In this document: positions 1 through 8,287 of the stretch, one piece after another | Layout of the letters: every line of letters starts with the position of its first letter | Position numbering within the stretch: position 1 is the stretch's first letter | Source of the DNA: Lachnospiraceae bacterium | GTDB lineage: Bacteria > Bacillota > Clostridia > Lachnospirales > Lachnospiraceae | Direction: 5' to 3' | NCBI GenBank assembly: GCA_016293925.1 | Contig: JAEDCX010000030.1 | Location: 1 to 25,894 of the forward strand | DNA: 25,894 nucleotides | The notes under the pieces: model-generated | Seen by the model: only the letters and a program-made list of their open reading frames with translations | What the model was told of the DNA's origin: nothing | Databases searched by the model: none | Made by a program: the position numbers and the translations under genes

Positions 1-122
1 GATCTGTGTATCTACTTGCAGACTGTAGTGAGACGTCGGTACTTAGGCTGCGTCTTTTGCGGCCTTACGTACCGCTACGTCGAATTCCAAGTGAGAACGT
101 GCCTGCAATAGATACACAGATT
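1..122. repeat. Long imperfect palindrome (hairpin-forming) at window edge
   Basis: The first 122 bases fold back on themselves. Outer arms ATCTGTGTATCTA (2-14) and TAGATACACAGAT (109-121) are perfect complements. After a one-base bulge, TTGCAG (16-21) pairs with CTGCAA (103-108). An inner set follows: GACGT/ACGTC (32-36, 77-81), CGGTAC/GTACCG (37-42, 69-74), and a tip GGCTGC/GCGGCC (46-51, 59-64) around the loop GTCTTTT. It lies directly downstream of the TPM-domain gene. It could be a structured mRNA 3' end or a small palindromic repeat. The U-tract expected of a terminator would lie outside the window, so its role is open. Confidence 0.6.
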
Positions 123-154
123 GTAGATGAATATATTCTCTGAGGCGGATAGCC

Positions 155-1048
155 CTAATGTCTTCCGCCACCGCCGCTGTAGCTGTGACCGCCGCTGCTG
201 CTGCGGGATCCGCCACCGCCGCCACTGCCGCCGCCGCTGTTGCTCTGTACCCTGTAGGTAACGGTTTTCTTATCGTAGAGCACATCCTGCGCCACCTTGA
301 TATCCGGTTTATTGCCAATCACATAGGTGGTAGCTGTTGTTGTTTTTTTCCCTTTCTTATCCGCCTTATTGACGCTGTAATAGATGAAGCCGATCACGAG
401 TGCCGCCACAATCCACATCCAGGTAGGGATAAATGGTTGGCAAAGGTCCCCGCTCATATCTTTAGCCACCCGGTTGATCATGTTCCGGTATGCTTCATAG
501 GGATCCTCATTCACACCGTCTGTGGCAATATCAATGACCCGATCCCGTCTGGACTGTTTCGCATATTTCGTCTCGCATCTGCCGCTGCCGATAAAATAAG
601 AGTAGGCATATCCGTCATATCCGCGGTTATAGTTATCCAGATACAGAACGCCGTCTCCATAGGGCTCATCATACCCGTAAGCATCTCCCACATTCTCTCC
701 CGCAACGTTATAAAAATACTCCGGTCCGTTTTCATAGAAATACGCAGCCCTTGCGAAATTATAGGAGTCCGGATAACATCCATCATACTTCTCATTTACC
801 GTTACCAGCAGAATATCCACGCCGACTTCATCCTGACGTTTCGCAATCAGTTCCTCCAGGCGATCTTCTTCTCCCTCCGTCAGAACATCCGCATAGTCAA
901 ATACACGCTGTGTTGTAGTACGAACCGTATTGGTTCTGGAATATGTCTTTTGACCGATCTTCTTCACGGCAACGCTGATTCCCAGCACAACGGCAAGCAC
1001 ACCGATGATCACCCAGAACGCTCTAAAATTCTTCAGATATTTTCTCAT
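155..1048 (-). CDS. TPM-domain membrane protein with Gly/Ser-rich tail
   Basis: A 297-aa protein with an N-terminal membrane segment (about 11-28), then a region resembling the TPM domain (YgcG/TPM_phosphatase family): FDYADVLTEGEEDRLEELI followed by a beta strand DILLVTVN. A second membrane helix lies at about 210-226, followed by a Lys-rich stretch and a low-complexity Gly/Ser tail ending SGGGGRH. The TPM domain is therefore probably outside the membrane and the tail inside. The start is taken at 1048 because GGAGG precedes it and its ATG shares one base with the stop of the upstream zinc-ribbon gene (TGATG), which indicates translational coupling. Many TPM proteins end in a similar Gly-rich tail, whose function is unknown. 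Family assignment is fairly secure; the molecular role is not. Confidence 0.8.
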   Translation of the reverse strand: MRKYLKNFRAFWVIIGVLAVVLGISVAVKKIGQKTYSRTNTVRTTTQRVFDYADVLTEGEEDRLEELIAKRQDEVGVDILLVTVNEKYDGCYPDSYNFARAAYFYENGPEYFYNVAGENVGDAYGYDEPYGDGVLYLDNYNRGYDGYAYSYFIGSGRCETKYAKQSRRDRVIDIATDGVNEDPYEAYRNMINRVAKDMSGDLCQPFIPTWMWIVAALVIGFIYYSVNKADKKGKKTTTATTYVIGNKPDIKVAQDVLYDKKTVTYRVQSNSGGGSGGGGGSRSSSGGHSYSGGGGRH

Positions 1049-2031
1049 CACAGCACCTCCAATATGGCATTCACCAATACACCGATTATGGACAGTGCAG
1101 CAAATACAGTTCCGGAATAGGCCCATACTTTTTTCTTAGAGACGGGTGCTACACCGATCACCTTACCGGTCTGTCCGTTGATGTGGTAGATGTAATTGCG
1201 GCCGCCGTACTGATATGTATAGATCCAGACCGGCATCAGGGCGTATTCCGTTTCCCCCCTCTGCATGGTCAGGTTCTTCACAACCGGAGTCATGGATGCA
1301 TATCCGGACAGATTGCTGTTCAGAATGGTCTCGGAATCGTTGGTTACCTTCTGTCTGACTCTCGGTTCCAGCTGTTCCGCCGGCATATTATACTTCTCAG
1401 CCAAAAAGCCCGACATGTATTTCTCCTGGAAGGTCTCCAGCGCCTTGTAATCATACGGTTCCATCAGATCCATGATGGAATCATCCATGAGAATGGAGGC
1501 ATCTGCCGGGATTTTGTCGAATGAGATATCGATATTGCGGAACACATTGTAGTAGGATGTCTCCACATGTTTGACATTCCCGACCATCCAGGAACGAACC
1601 TTGGTTCCTTTTCCCTGAAAATCATAATTCGTCTTAAAATCATACATCCAGAAAGGAACATACATTCCCTCCATAGTGGACAGTTTCGCATCCGACAGGA
1701 AATTGTCCGGTGCAAATTTCTTTTTGCCGAACTCCTTGCGCATAATTGTCTTGACCCGTTCCTTGCTTAACTTGAACGGCATGATCAGATGCGGTGTATA
1801 CTGTCCACTCACACGCTCATCAAAGATCATGTAGTTGCCGCAGTAACCACATTTGGTGGCGCTAGTCACTTCTGACACCTGAAATTCGCCGCTGCACGCC
1901 GGACAGGTTATCGTACTGTTGACCGGAACCCCCTCTTCCGAATCGATACTATCGCAGAAAAGGCAGAGCATCCGTCCTTTTTCGGGACTGTATACGACAT
2001 TGCCGTTACAGTTCTTGCATCGAAATAACAT
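1048..2031 (-). CDS. Zinc-ribbon membrane protein (four CxxC pairs)
   Basis: A 327-aa protein. It opens with two zinc-ribbon-like modules made from four CxxC pairs: C5/C8, C23/C26, C43/C46 and C61/C64. A long soluble middle part rich in aromatics and charge (WMYDF, VWIYTYQYGGRNYIYHINGQTGKVIG) follows, then one C-terminal membrane helix (about 305-325). The modules resemble TFIIB-type zinc ribbons, but the rest suggests a membrane-anchored protein rather than a transcription factor. A GGAG site precedes the ATG. It begins 20 bases after the GH9 gene and its stop overlaps the start of the TPM gene, so the two membrane proteins are probably made together. I do not recognise a characterised family. 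Confidence 0.85.
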   Translation of the reverse strand: MLFRCKNCNGNVVYSPEKGRMLCLFCDSIDSEEGVPVNSTITCPACSGEFQVSEVTSATKCGYCGNYMIFDERVSGQYTPHLIMPFKLSKERVKTIMRKEFGKKKFAPDNFLSDAKLSTMEGMYVPFWMYDFKTNYDFQGKGTKVRSWMVGNVKHVETSYYNVFRNIDISFDKIPADASILMDDSIMDLMEPYDYKALETFQEKYMSGFLAEKYNMPAEQLEPRVRQKVTNDSETILNSNLSGYASMTPVVKNLTMQRGETEYALMPVWIYTYQYGGRNYIYHINGQTGKVIGVAPVSKKKVWAYSGTVFAALSIIGVLVNAILEVL

Positions 2032-2051
2032 TCTTTCATTCTCCTTTTTGT

Positions 2052-3641
2052 TTATTCTGTGATCTCAGCCATCAGATACAACATAGCCGCATTCCAATAT
2101 ATGGTCACTTCATTGGTAGAATAACTTCCCAACAGATCGATATAACATTTTGCAGGCGGATTGCCTGTGCAGTGCGCAGCTGCATCCGGATCCGCAAGCC
2201 ACTCGCACGGACCGCCTGCCAGCATGCCGGGCATTGCCCTGCCGGCCGCCCCGCTTGGTCTGTGGTGTGGATGCTCCGGCCGTACGGTACCGAAACCGGA
2301 CACATAGCAATAGCCGTTCGGATTCTTCCCCAGAAGATAATGCAGCTGTTCTTCTGCTGCCGCGCGGTATTTCTCCTCACCGGTCAGTTCGTATGCATCA
2401 TACAGATGATTTCCCACCTGGGCGCAATAGTAGTTGCTGCCCCAATGATATGTATCCACACCCACTGCATAACTGTCTGCCTGTACATTGGCAAGATAAT
2501 GATCTGCCAGTTCTATAATGGATGCCCGGATTCTGCCCGCAAGTTCCTCATTCTTCGGATGTTCACAGCTTAAGAACGCAAGGTTGCCAAAGGTTCCCAC
2601 GTCGGCCCAGCCGTAACCATGCATCAGCTGTTCTTCCGCCAATGCTTCAAAATCGTCGCGGTATTCCCTCCTGCCGGTCGCCTTATACAAAGCTGCCGCC
2701 GCCCAATATCTCTCATCACGGTCATTCGCGTCTCCGTATTCTCCTGTTACGATACCTTCCGGATTCAGGAATCCGCCCGGAAGCTGCATCTCCTTTATCG
2801 CGGCGTATGCTTTTTGCGCAGCCTGCAGCATCGTCTTGGAAAATCCCTCGTTATAATTCTCATAATAGGGAGCACACATTGCCATACATGCGGCAAACGT
2901 TGCACCTGCCGTCACCGAGGGGGGACTGAGAATCAGCTCCTCGGTTTCAAACTCCGGCATGACGAAATCCGGAAAAGAAGCACAGGTCACCTTATGGTAT
3001 ACCTTTCCGGTAGCCGGGTCCTGCATCCGAAGCATCCAATCCAGTTCGTATTTGACCTCATTCAGCAGATCCGGCATCGCCCCACCGCTCTCCGGAATGT
3101 CCAGACGGATCCCCATTGCCTTCCGGTTTTTGTCATATGCCAGCAGGAGTGCTGCAACGGTCACTGCAGCCGGTACCACGTATCGCCCGTAATCTCCGGC
3201 ATCATGCCATCCGCCTTTCACATCCATCGTCACATCGGAACCGAAGACTCTCGCCGGGGTATCATGGCATACCTCATGTGCATAGTCTCCCGCCAGTTCT
3301 TCCGGCAGCCGGCATCCGCAGCGCTGCAGATAGAAAAACCTCAGGGACTGATAATACAGTTTCTCATAAATATGCTCCCCAACCGTAAAATTCGCTTCCG
3401 CCTCACCGACGCAGATCACATATTCGCCGGGTATGGTGACCGAACTCATATCCGCCACATAATTCTGTTCCCCTGCACTGACATTCTCAAAGGGGCCTTC
3501 CAGCGTCCCCTCCAGAACAACTTCTCCGGTCGAACGATTCCGCACCATGTAGGAGGTTTCTGTCGCGCCGCATACCACAGCCCGCTTCCCGGCCTTCGGT
3601 TCATACCCCACCTGATTCAGACGAATCTGTTTCATACTCAT
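2052..3641 (-). CDS. Glycoside hydrolase family 9, cytoplasmic
   Basis: A 529-aa enzyme with the architecture of GH9: an N-terminal Ig-like domain (CelD_N type, about 1-90, opening IRLNQVGYEP) and an (alpha/alpha)6 catalytic domain. The GH9 signature residues are present. GGWHDAGDYGRY carries the catalytic aspartates (D147, D150), HPHHRPS lies at about 457-463, and STNEVTIYWNAA contains the acid/base glutamate E511. GH9 enzymes invert beta-1,4-glucosidic bonds. There is no signal peptide, dockerin or carbohydrate-binding module, so it probably acts inside the cell on imported beta-gluco-oligosaccharides. The start at 3641 gives an ATGA overlap with the tcdA stop; an ATG at 3635 with a nearer GGGAAGG site is an alternative. 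Confidence 0.93.
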   Translation of the reverse strand: MSMKQIRLNQVGYEPKAGKRAVVCGATETSYMVRNRSTGEVVLEGTLEGPFENVSAGEQNYVADMSSVTIPGEYVICVGEAEANFTVGEHIYEKLYYQSLRFFYLQRCGCRLPEELAGDYAHEVCHDTPARVFGSDVTMDVKGGWHDAGDYGRYVVPAAVTVAALLLAYDKNRKAMGIRLDIPESGGAMPDLLNEVKYELDWMLRMQDPATGKVYHKVTCASFPDFVMPEFETEELILSPPSVTAGATFAACMAMCAPYYENYNEGFSKTMLQAAQKAYAAIKEMQLPGGFLNPEGIVTGEYGDANDRDERYWAAAALYKATGRREYRDDFEALAEEQLMHGYGWADVGTFGNLAFLSCEHPKNEELAGRIRASIIELADHYLANVQADSYAVGVDTYHWGSNYYCAQVGNHLYDAYELTGEEKYRAAAEEQLHYLLGKNPNGYCYVSGFGTVRPEHPHHRPSGAAGRAMPGMLAGGPCEWLADPDAAAHCTGNPPAKCYIDLLGSYSTNEVTIYWNAAMLYLMAEITE

Positions 3642-4414
3642 GCCTTCCCTTCTCCCATTGTTCCATCCTGCCGTTTCCCGGCCAGATCCCGTATCGCTTC
3701 CCCTGCCATGATGAGTCCCACAACGCCGGGAACAAACGAACAACTGCCGGGTGCCGGTCTGCTTCCCTGTTTCACATCCTCATCGGAGCCGCAGGGTACT
3801 CTTTTTCTCACATCTTCTTCGGAGTAAACCACCTTCAGATGCGATACATTTCTTTTTTTCAATTCTCTCCGCATGACCCTGGCAAGCGGACAGACATTGG
3901 TTTTGTAAATATCCGTTACGCGAAACGCCGTCGGATCCAGCTTATTGCCGGCTCCCATTGCACTGATCATCGGAACCCCGTATTCCTGCGCCTTAACTGC
4001 CAGACAAATCTTGGCACTGATGGTGTCCACAGCATCCAGGATGTAGTCATACTCCTGCAGCCGGAACGCCTCCACATTCTCCGGCAGCAGAAACCGGCTG
4101 ACCGCAGTGACCTCGCAGGATGGATTGATATCCCCGATCATCTCCCGCATAACCTCCACTTTACTGCGTCCGACGGTACTGACCCGCGCCACTGCCTGTC
4201 TGTTCAGATTGCTCATGGAAACCCTATCGTTATCCACAAGCGTGATATGCCCAATCCCGCTTCTGGCAAGTGCCTCTGCTGCGTGTCCGCCGACACCGCC
4301 GACACCGAAAAGAATCACCCTGCTGTCATGCAGAGTCCGTATCGCCTCGTCTCCCAACAGCATGGCTGTCCTCCGAAAGGCCTCCGTCCGATCAAAAGTA
4401 CAATTCGTTTCCAT
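3638..4414 (-). CDS. tcdA: tRNA threonylcarbamoyladenosine dehydratase (TcdA)
   Basis: A 258-aa ThiF/MoeB/HesA-fold protein of the TcdA (CsdL/YgdL) type. TcdA uses ATP to cyclise the t6A37 modification of ANN-decoding tRNAs. The nucleotide-binding loop LFGVGGVGGHAAEAL (35-49), the acidic LVDNDRVSMSNLNRQ segment (59-73) and the NVCPLARVMRREL and SCSFVPGVVGLIMAG blocks fit this group better than a molybdopterin or thiamine E1 enzyme. Its length is close to the usual 250-270 residues. It overlaps the end of the metallopeptidase gene by 23 bases and overlaps the start of the GH9 gene by four bases, so it sits inside an operon. Confidence 0.9.
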   Translation of the reverse strand: METNCTFDRTEAFRRTAMLLGDEAIRTLHDSRVILFGVGGVGGHAAEALARSGIGHITLVDNDRVSMSNLNRQAVARVSTVGRSKVEVMREMIGDINPSCEVTAVSRFLLPENVEAFRLQEYDYILDAVDTISAKICLAVKAQEYGVPMISAMGAGNKLDPTAFRVTDIYKTNVCPLARVMRRELKKRNVSHLKVVYSEEDVRKRVPCGSDEDVKQGSRPAPGSCSFVPGVVGLIMAGEAIRDLAGKRQDGTMGEGKA

Positions 4415-5030
4415 GTTCCTTCAGCCACCGCCTCCGTTCCTGATAATCCGGCATCACACTCTCCACCTGTTTCCAGAATTCCGGCGAGTGATTCATATGT
4501 TTGATATGACATAATTCATGCACCACCACATAATCCAGCACTCGCGGTGGTACCAGCATCAATCTCCAGTTAAATGATAACGTTCCCCTGCCGGAGCAGC
4601 TTCCCCATCTGGTCTTCTGGTCCCGTATGGATATCGTCCGGTACGGAAGCCCCGTTTCCGGCAGAAGTTCATCCGGGTCCCATGTTATTTGGTTTACATA
4701 ATACCAAACCCGTTTCGGAAAATAATCCTTTGCGGCACGCACATATATTTTTTTTAGTTCCTCCTGCTCTTCCGGTGTGTATACGGAATGCAGCATTCTC
4801 TCCCGGCATGCGCACACTTCCTCATATTTCCGCCTGATCCAGTTTTCCTTCTCATCCAGCATTCGCTGCAGGAACAATTCGGAGGTTCGCATCGGACTCC
4901 GGACAATGACCCCCTTCTCTACAGAGATCTGGATGGAATAACTGCCCCGCTTACTTCGGATCAGCCGATAGGGAATCACCGTATTCCCATATCGTATTTC
5001 CCTGTCTTCTGCCTTTCTATTGATCGCCAT
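4392..5030 (-). CDS. YgjP-type zinc metallopeptidase (DUF45, SprT-like)
   Basis: A 212-aa protein with the DUF45/YgjP signature. The zinc motif HELCHIKHMNHSPEFW gives H171, E172 and H175, with H181 as the probable third ligand. It is preceded by the family-typical RWGSCSGRGTLSFNWRL block (141-157). These are cytoplasmic gluzincin-like proteins often annotated as M48-family peptidases; no substrate is established. The ATG lies 7 bases downstream of the degV stop codon, so it is probably co-transcribed. No signal peptide or membrane helix is seen. Confidence 0.9.
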   Translation of the reverse strand: MAINRKAEDREIRYGNTVIPYRLIRSKRGSYSIQISVEKGVIVRSPMRTSELFLQRMLDEKENWIRRKYEEVCACRERMLHSVYTPEEQEELKKIYVRAAKDYFPKRVWYYVNQITWDPDELLPETGLPYRTISIRDQKTRWGSCSGRGTLSFNWRLMLVPPRVLDYVVVHELCHIKHMNHSPEFWKQVESVMPDYQERRRWLKEHGNELYF

Positions 5031-5037
5031 AACCGCC

Positions 5038-5898
5038 TCACAGATTCGATTGATGATAGAACAACACTCCCAGTGTGCCGGGGCCGCAATGGCTGCAGAT
5101 TACACCGCCCGCACTGCTCTCCACAATCTCCTGAAAATAATTCAATTCTTCCAGAAATGCCCGGACAGAAGCTACCATTCCGGGATCACACGGTGAGTGG
5201 GTAATAAATACGGTTTCCGGTTCTGCCTGCAGCAGTTCCTCCCGCAGATCCTCTGCATAATTCCGTATTGCTTTATTCATATTCCCCCTGTATTTACGTT
5301 CCACTCCCATCCTTCCGTTGTTCACTCCGATCATCGGGTGAATCTTCAACGTGGTGGCTAACAGGGCCTTAACGGAAGAACAACGGCCGCCCATCGCAAG
5401 ATACTCCATGGTATCCACAACAAAACTGGCTCTGACATGCTCCCGCGCCTGCAGGATCTGCTCCGCAATGGCTTCTGCAGACAACCCCTGCTCCCGCAGT
5501 CTGGCCGCCTTCAGAATCTGCAGACCGATTCCGCTGGAGAGACTCCCGGAGTCGATCACAAAGATTCGCTCATACTCCAGTTCCTCTTTGACCAGCCGAA
5601 CCACATTGCAGGTTGTGGACATGGCTTCCGATATGCCGATAAAAATGATATCCATCTTCTGCTCCGCGAACGGTCTGAATACCTGAATCGCCTTTTCAAT
5701 TCCGGGTGCAGCTGTTTTCGGTGTCTTATGATGCTCCTGTGCCCATTGGAACAGTTCCTCCGGGGTAATCTCCTCTTTATCGTAAAAGCTATCCATGTCC
5801 AGTACAATATTCAACGGCAGGATCGTAATATCATATTTCGCAATCTGCTCCTCCGTAAGATCGCATGTACTGTCTGCAATGATCTTGATCTGATTCAT
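5038..5898 (-). CDS. DegV family fatty-acid-binding protein
   Basis: A 286-aa DegV/FakB-type protein. It starts IKIIADSTCDLT, the conserved opening of the family, and contains YLAMGGRCSSVKALLATTL and the C-terminal HCGPGTLGVLFY block. Members bind a fatty acid in a deep pocket; FakB relatives present it to the kinase FakA for acyl phosphate formation. No fakA is in the window, so the partner is unknown. The start at 5898 follows GAGGAG at good spacing; an in-frame ATG at 5982 would add 28 unrelated residues. It appears to be the first gene of a six-gene operon running to 155. Confidence 0.93.
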   Translation of the reverse strand: MNQIKIIADSTCDLTEEQIAKYDITILPLNIVLDMDSFYDKEEITPEELFQWAQEHHKTPKTAAPGIEKAIQVFRPFAEQKMDIIFIGISEAMSTTCNVVRLVKEELEYERIFVIDSGSLSSGIGLQILKAARLREQGLSAEAIAEQILQAREHVRASFVVDTMEYLAMGGRCSSVKALLATTLKIHPMIGVNNGRMGVERKYRGNMNKAIRNYAEDLREELLQAEPETVFITHSPCDPGMVASVRAFLEELNYFQEIVESSAGGVICSHCGPGTLGVLFYHQSNL

Positions 5899-5946
5899 CT
5901 GAAACTCCTCGGATTCCGATTTGACCGGCTCATACTTCCCGTCACA

Positions 5947-5975
5947 TATACATAATATTACCATAATCCGTCCAA
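5947..5975 (-). promoter_or_regulatory. Candidate sigma-A promoter for the degV operon
   Basis: On the - strand, TTGGAC (70-75 of the 5900s) and TGTATA (47-52) are separated by 17 bases, just after the terminator of the preceding unit and about 50 bases before the degV start. The -10 is imperfect, so this is a reasonable but unproven promoter. Confidence 0.4.
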
Positions 5976-5992
5976 AAAACATAGTGGCAAAT

Positions 5993-6028
5993 AAAAAAGA
6001 GAAGCAAACAACATTCCATCTGCTTCTC
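5993..6028 (-). terminator. Rho-independent terminator of the small membrane protein gene
   Basis: Read on the - strand, GAGAAGCA (6028-6021) pairs with TGCTTCTC (6006-5999) across a 14-base loop and is followed by six T residues (5998-5993). It lies 22 bases past the stop codon of the 113-aa gene and separates that gene from the degV operon. Confidence 0.85.
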
Positions 6029-6050
6029 CGTAAATCGGATATCCATATTG

Positions 6051-6392
6051 TTACAGCGGAAACACATTCTCGGCGGTCTCCCGCTCCAAATCATCCACCT
6101 GTTTTCTGAGTCTGCAATAATTCCAGCCTCTGCGAACCTTCCCCCGGCAACCGTCGGACGATAACTGCCGGATTCGGATCCGGTACTTCTGACAGACCAT
6201 AATATAGGCCATTACCGCCAACAGCACAACAGACACCCCGAGCACCACCAGCACATACGGAAGCAGATCCTCCTGCGGCACTTTCGGTGCGAGTGCAACC
6301 AGTTCCTCCTCAATTGTGGTCGTTTCCCCTATCGGACTCATTCTGCATGCCATCCTCTTTGATTCTGCATAGTGAACTATTTCTATTCTCAT
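6051..6392 (-). CDS. Small single-pass membrane protein, unknown function
   Basis: Up to 113 aa. A short acidic N-terminal part (TTTIEEELVALAPKVPQEDLL) is followed by one hydrophobic helix (YVLVVLGVSVVLLAVMAYIMV, about 46-66) and a basic C-terminal part (RIRIRQLSSDGCRGKVRRGW) that should be cytoplasmic under the positive-inside rule. It does not match a family I know. The start is uncertain: the first ATG (6392) lacks a clear ribosome site, while AGAGG sits immediately before the ATG at 6353 and 12 bases before the one at 6341. A convincing promoter upstream and terminator downstream support it as a real monocistronic gene. Confidence 0.6.
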   Translation of the reverse strand: MRIEIVHYAESKRMACRMSPIGETTTIEEELVALAPKVPQEDLLPYVLVVLGVSVVLLAVMAYIMVCQKYRIRIRQLSSDGCRGKVRRGWNYCRLRKQVDDLERETAENVFPL

Positions 6393-6412
6393 TCTACCGT
6401 CATTCTGACCAA

Positions 6413-6441
6413 ATAGTAATGATATTCTCTAATTCTAACAA
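6413..6441 (-). promoter_or_regulatory. Sigma-A type promoter for the small membrane protein gene
   Basis: On the - strand, TTGTTA (6441-6436) and TACTAT (6418-6413) are spaced by exactly 17 bases in an AT-rich stretch between two genes. Transcription would begin near 6406, giving a short leader before the candidate starts. Confidence 0.6.
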
Positions 6442-6462
6442 TTTTTTTACATTTTGTGTTTT

Positions 6463-7398
6463 TCATTTCAGTTGCAGGAAACCCTCCCCGTTAAATTCCG
6501 GAATAAAACTCTGTTCCGCAGCATTTCCCGACTGGATCAGCACATTTTCCATCTGAAGTTCCAGCACATGGCGGATCAGATGATCATAGACCCGTTTCGA
6601 TACACGTTTCCGCAGTTCTGGATACGGAAGAACCTCTTCCATGGGCGTATACTGGCTCATCAAACTCAACGTTACCTGATCCCGGAACCGCTCATACAGA
6701 TAGTCAATCACACGAATCGAATCCAGGAAGCCTCCCGGCAGCACCAGATGCCGCACAATCATTCCCTGTACCATAATGCCGCGGCCGTCATACCGGGCAC
6801 GTCCGACCTGCCTGTACATCTCATCCAATGCCGCTTTCACATGCTCCGCATAATCAGGGGCATTGGAATATTTTCCCGCCCGTTCGTTGTCCAGATATTT
6901 CATGTCCGGCAGATAAATATCCACAGTACCTTCCAGACGCTTCAGTGTCTCCACATTCTCATAACCGCCGGAATTATAGACGATCGGAATCGTAAGTCCT
7001 GCTCTCCGTGCCTGCCGGACCGCTTCCACAATAGATGGCACAAAATGTGTCGGCGTAACCAGATTGATATTGTTGGCACGCTGTTCCTGCAGATGCAGCA
7101 TCACATCCGCCAGTTTTCCTGCATCACATGGTACTCCGGTCCATTGATGCGTGCCGGACACTCTGCTGATCTTCCGGTTCTGGCAGAAGATACATCCCAT
7201 ATTACATCCGGAGAAAAAAACAGTCCCACTGCCTTCCTCTCCCGATATGCAGGGCTCCTCCCACATATGAAGCGCCGCTCTTGCAATATACATCCGGTCG
7301 CCCATTCCGCAAAAGCCAACGGATATCCGCCTGTCTGCCCCACACTTTCTGGGACAGAGCATGCAGTTACTATAAGCATCCCGTTCTTCCATCTCCAT
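6463..7398 (-). CDS. Radical SAM protein, PflA/COG1313-like
   Basis: A 311-aa radical SAM enzyme with the SAM cluster motif SGCNMGCIFCQN (C65, C69, C72). An extra N-terminal cysteine group (C12, C15, C19, C30; CMLCPRKCG, GFCGMG) could bind another metal or cluster. The barrel motifs VYNSGGYENVETL and VDIYLPDMKY are typical of the uncharacterised group related to pyruvate formate-lyase activating enzyme (PflX/COG1313). No glycyl radical enzyme lies nearby, so its target is unknown. It overlaps the 3' end of the polyferredoxin gene by 29 bases, which suggests coupled translation and a shared electron supply. Confidence 0.88.
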   Translation of the reverse strand: MEMEERDAYSNCMLCPRKCGADRRISVGFCGMGDRMYIARAALHMWEEPCISGEEGSGTVFFSGCNMGCIFCQNRKISRVSGTHQWTGVPCDAGKLADVMLHLQEQRANNINLVTPTHFVPSIVEAVRQARRAGLTIPIVYNSGGYENVETLKRLEGTVDIYLPDMKYLDNERAGKYSNAPDYAEHVKAALDEMYRQVGRARYDGRGIMVQGMIVRHLVLPGGFLDSIRVIDYLYERFRDQVTLSLMSQYTPMEEVLPYPELRKRVSKRVYDHLIRHVLELQMENVLIQSGNAAEQSFIPEFNGEGFLQLK

Positions 7399-8278
7399 CC
7401 GCGCCTCCTAAGTTCTCCCGCTCCGGCCCTTTATTCTTATGTAAACCAAAATGAATTTTCAGACACTGTTCCGGACAGCTCCCGATACATTTGCCGCAGC
7501 GAATACACTCCGGATCATTGGGATGTTCCATAACCGCTATCCCCATCGGACAGGACCGGGTACATTTCCCACAGGATATGCAGGCCTCCCGCTGCAATTC
7601 CATATGATAAAAGGCAATCGGGTTAAATACCGAATAGACTGCTCCAAGTGGGCAGAGATATTTGCAGAAAGGACGATATACGAACATACTGAGCAACAGC
7701 AGTCCGATCAGTACAATACTCTTCCAGGCAAACAGCCCCCCCAGCACACGTCTCAGCTGCGGCTGCCGGATCGACTGAATCCAGCCGCCCATCAGCGTTC
7801 CGGACGGGCAGAGCCACTTGCAGAAGGCAGGTGCTCCTCCTCCGAACTGATCCACGGCATACAAGGGCAGCAAGATAACAAATACAATCAGAATCCCATA
7901 TTTCAGGTATTTTAACCACCTGTGCCCCGGAAGATTTTTGCGCTTGAAACGCTTCAAAATCGGAACCTTATGTAAACCTTCCTGTATGAGTCCGAACGGA
8001 CAGAGAAATCCGCATACAAATCGCCCGAAGATACTCCCCACCAGCAGAAAAAAACCGATCATATACCAGGATATGCTGCGGTTATGCTTACCAAGCACGG
8101 ACTGCAGGGCACCGATCGGGCAGGAGCCCACTGCGCCCGGACAGGAATAACAGTTCAATCCGGGGACACATAATTTTTTCCATTTGCCGCGATACAGGGT
8201 GCCCTTCAGATATCCGAACACATACCCATTGGTCAGCGCGGTCCAGATTACCTGGATCCATGTACGTATATGCTTCAT
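7370..8278 (-). CDS. Membrane-bound polyferredoxin (NapH-like 4Fe-4S protein)
   Basis: A 302-aa integral membrane iron-sulfur protein. It has several hydrophobic helices interleaved with CxxxCP motifs typical of NapH/NosR/CcoG-like proteins: CGFLCPFG, CKWLCPSG and CKYLCPLG. A further N-terminal Cys group (CVPGLNCYSCPGAVGSCPIGALQ) is present. The C-terminal part holds two classical 4Fe-4S motifs, CISCGKCTRSCP and CIRCGKCIGSCP. It probably passes electrons across or along the membrane. AGGATAGGAT precedes the ATG, which lies 9 bases after the stop of the 51-aa CXXC gene. The thioredoxin-like lipoprotein is also upstream in the same run. Confidence 0.9.
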   Translation of the reverse strand: MKHIRTWIQVIWTALTNGYVFGYLKGTLYRGKWKKLCVPGLNCYSCPGAVGSCPIGALQSVLGKHNRSISWYMIGFFLLVGSIFGRFVCGFLCPFGLIQEGLHKVPILKRFKRKNLPGHRWLKYLKYGILIVFVILLPLYAVDQFGGGAPAFCKWLCPSGTLMGGWIQSIRQPQLRRVLGGLFAWKSIVLIGLLLLSMFVYRPFCKYLCPLGAVYSVFNPIAFYHMELQREACISCGKCTRSCPMGIAVMEHPNDPECIRCGKCIGSCPEQCLKIHFGLHKNKGPERENLGGADGDGRTGCL

Positions 8279-8287
8279 ATCCTATCC

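Noticed and set aside
160..240. GCC/CCG-rich triplet repeat resembling a microsatellite
   Set aside because: It is the coding sequence for the Gly/Ser tail of the TPM protein, common in that family.
158..1120. Long open frame on the + strand opposite the TPM gene
   Set aside because: It is Ala-rich only where it mirrors the Gly/Ser tail codons, has no ribosome site, and runs antisense to a gene with clear motifs and coupling.
2619..3827. 402-codon + strand frame opposite the GH9 gene
   Set aside because: His/Arg/Pro/Ser-rich composition with no domain; the opposite strand holds all GH9 catalytic motifs.
6454..7533. 359-codon + strand frame opposite the radical SAM gene
   Set aside because: No recognisable motif and biased composition; the - strand frame has the CxxxCxxC site and a coherent fold.
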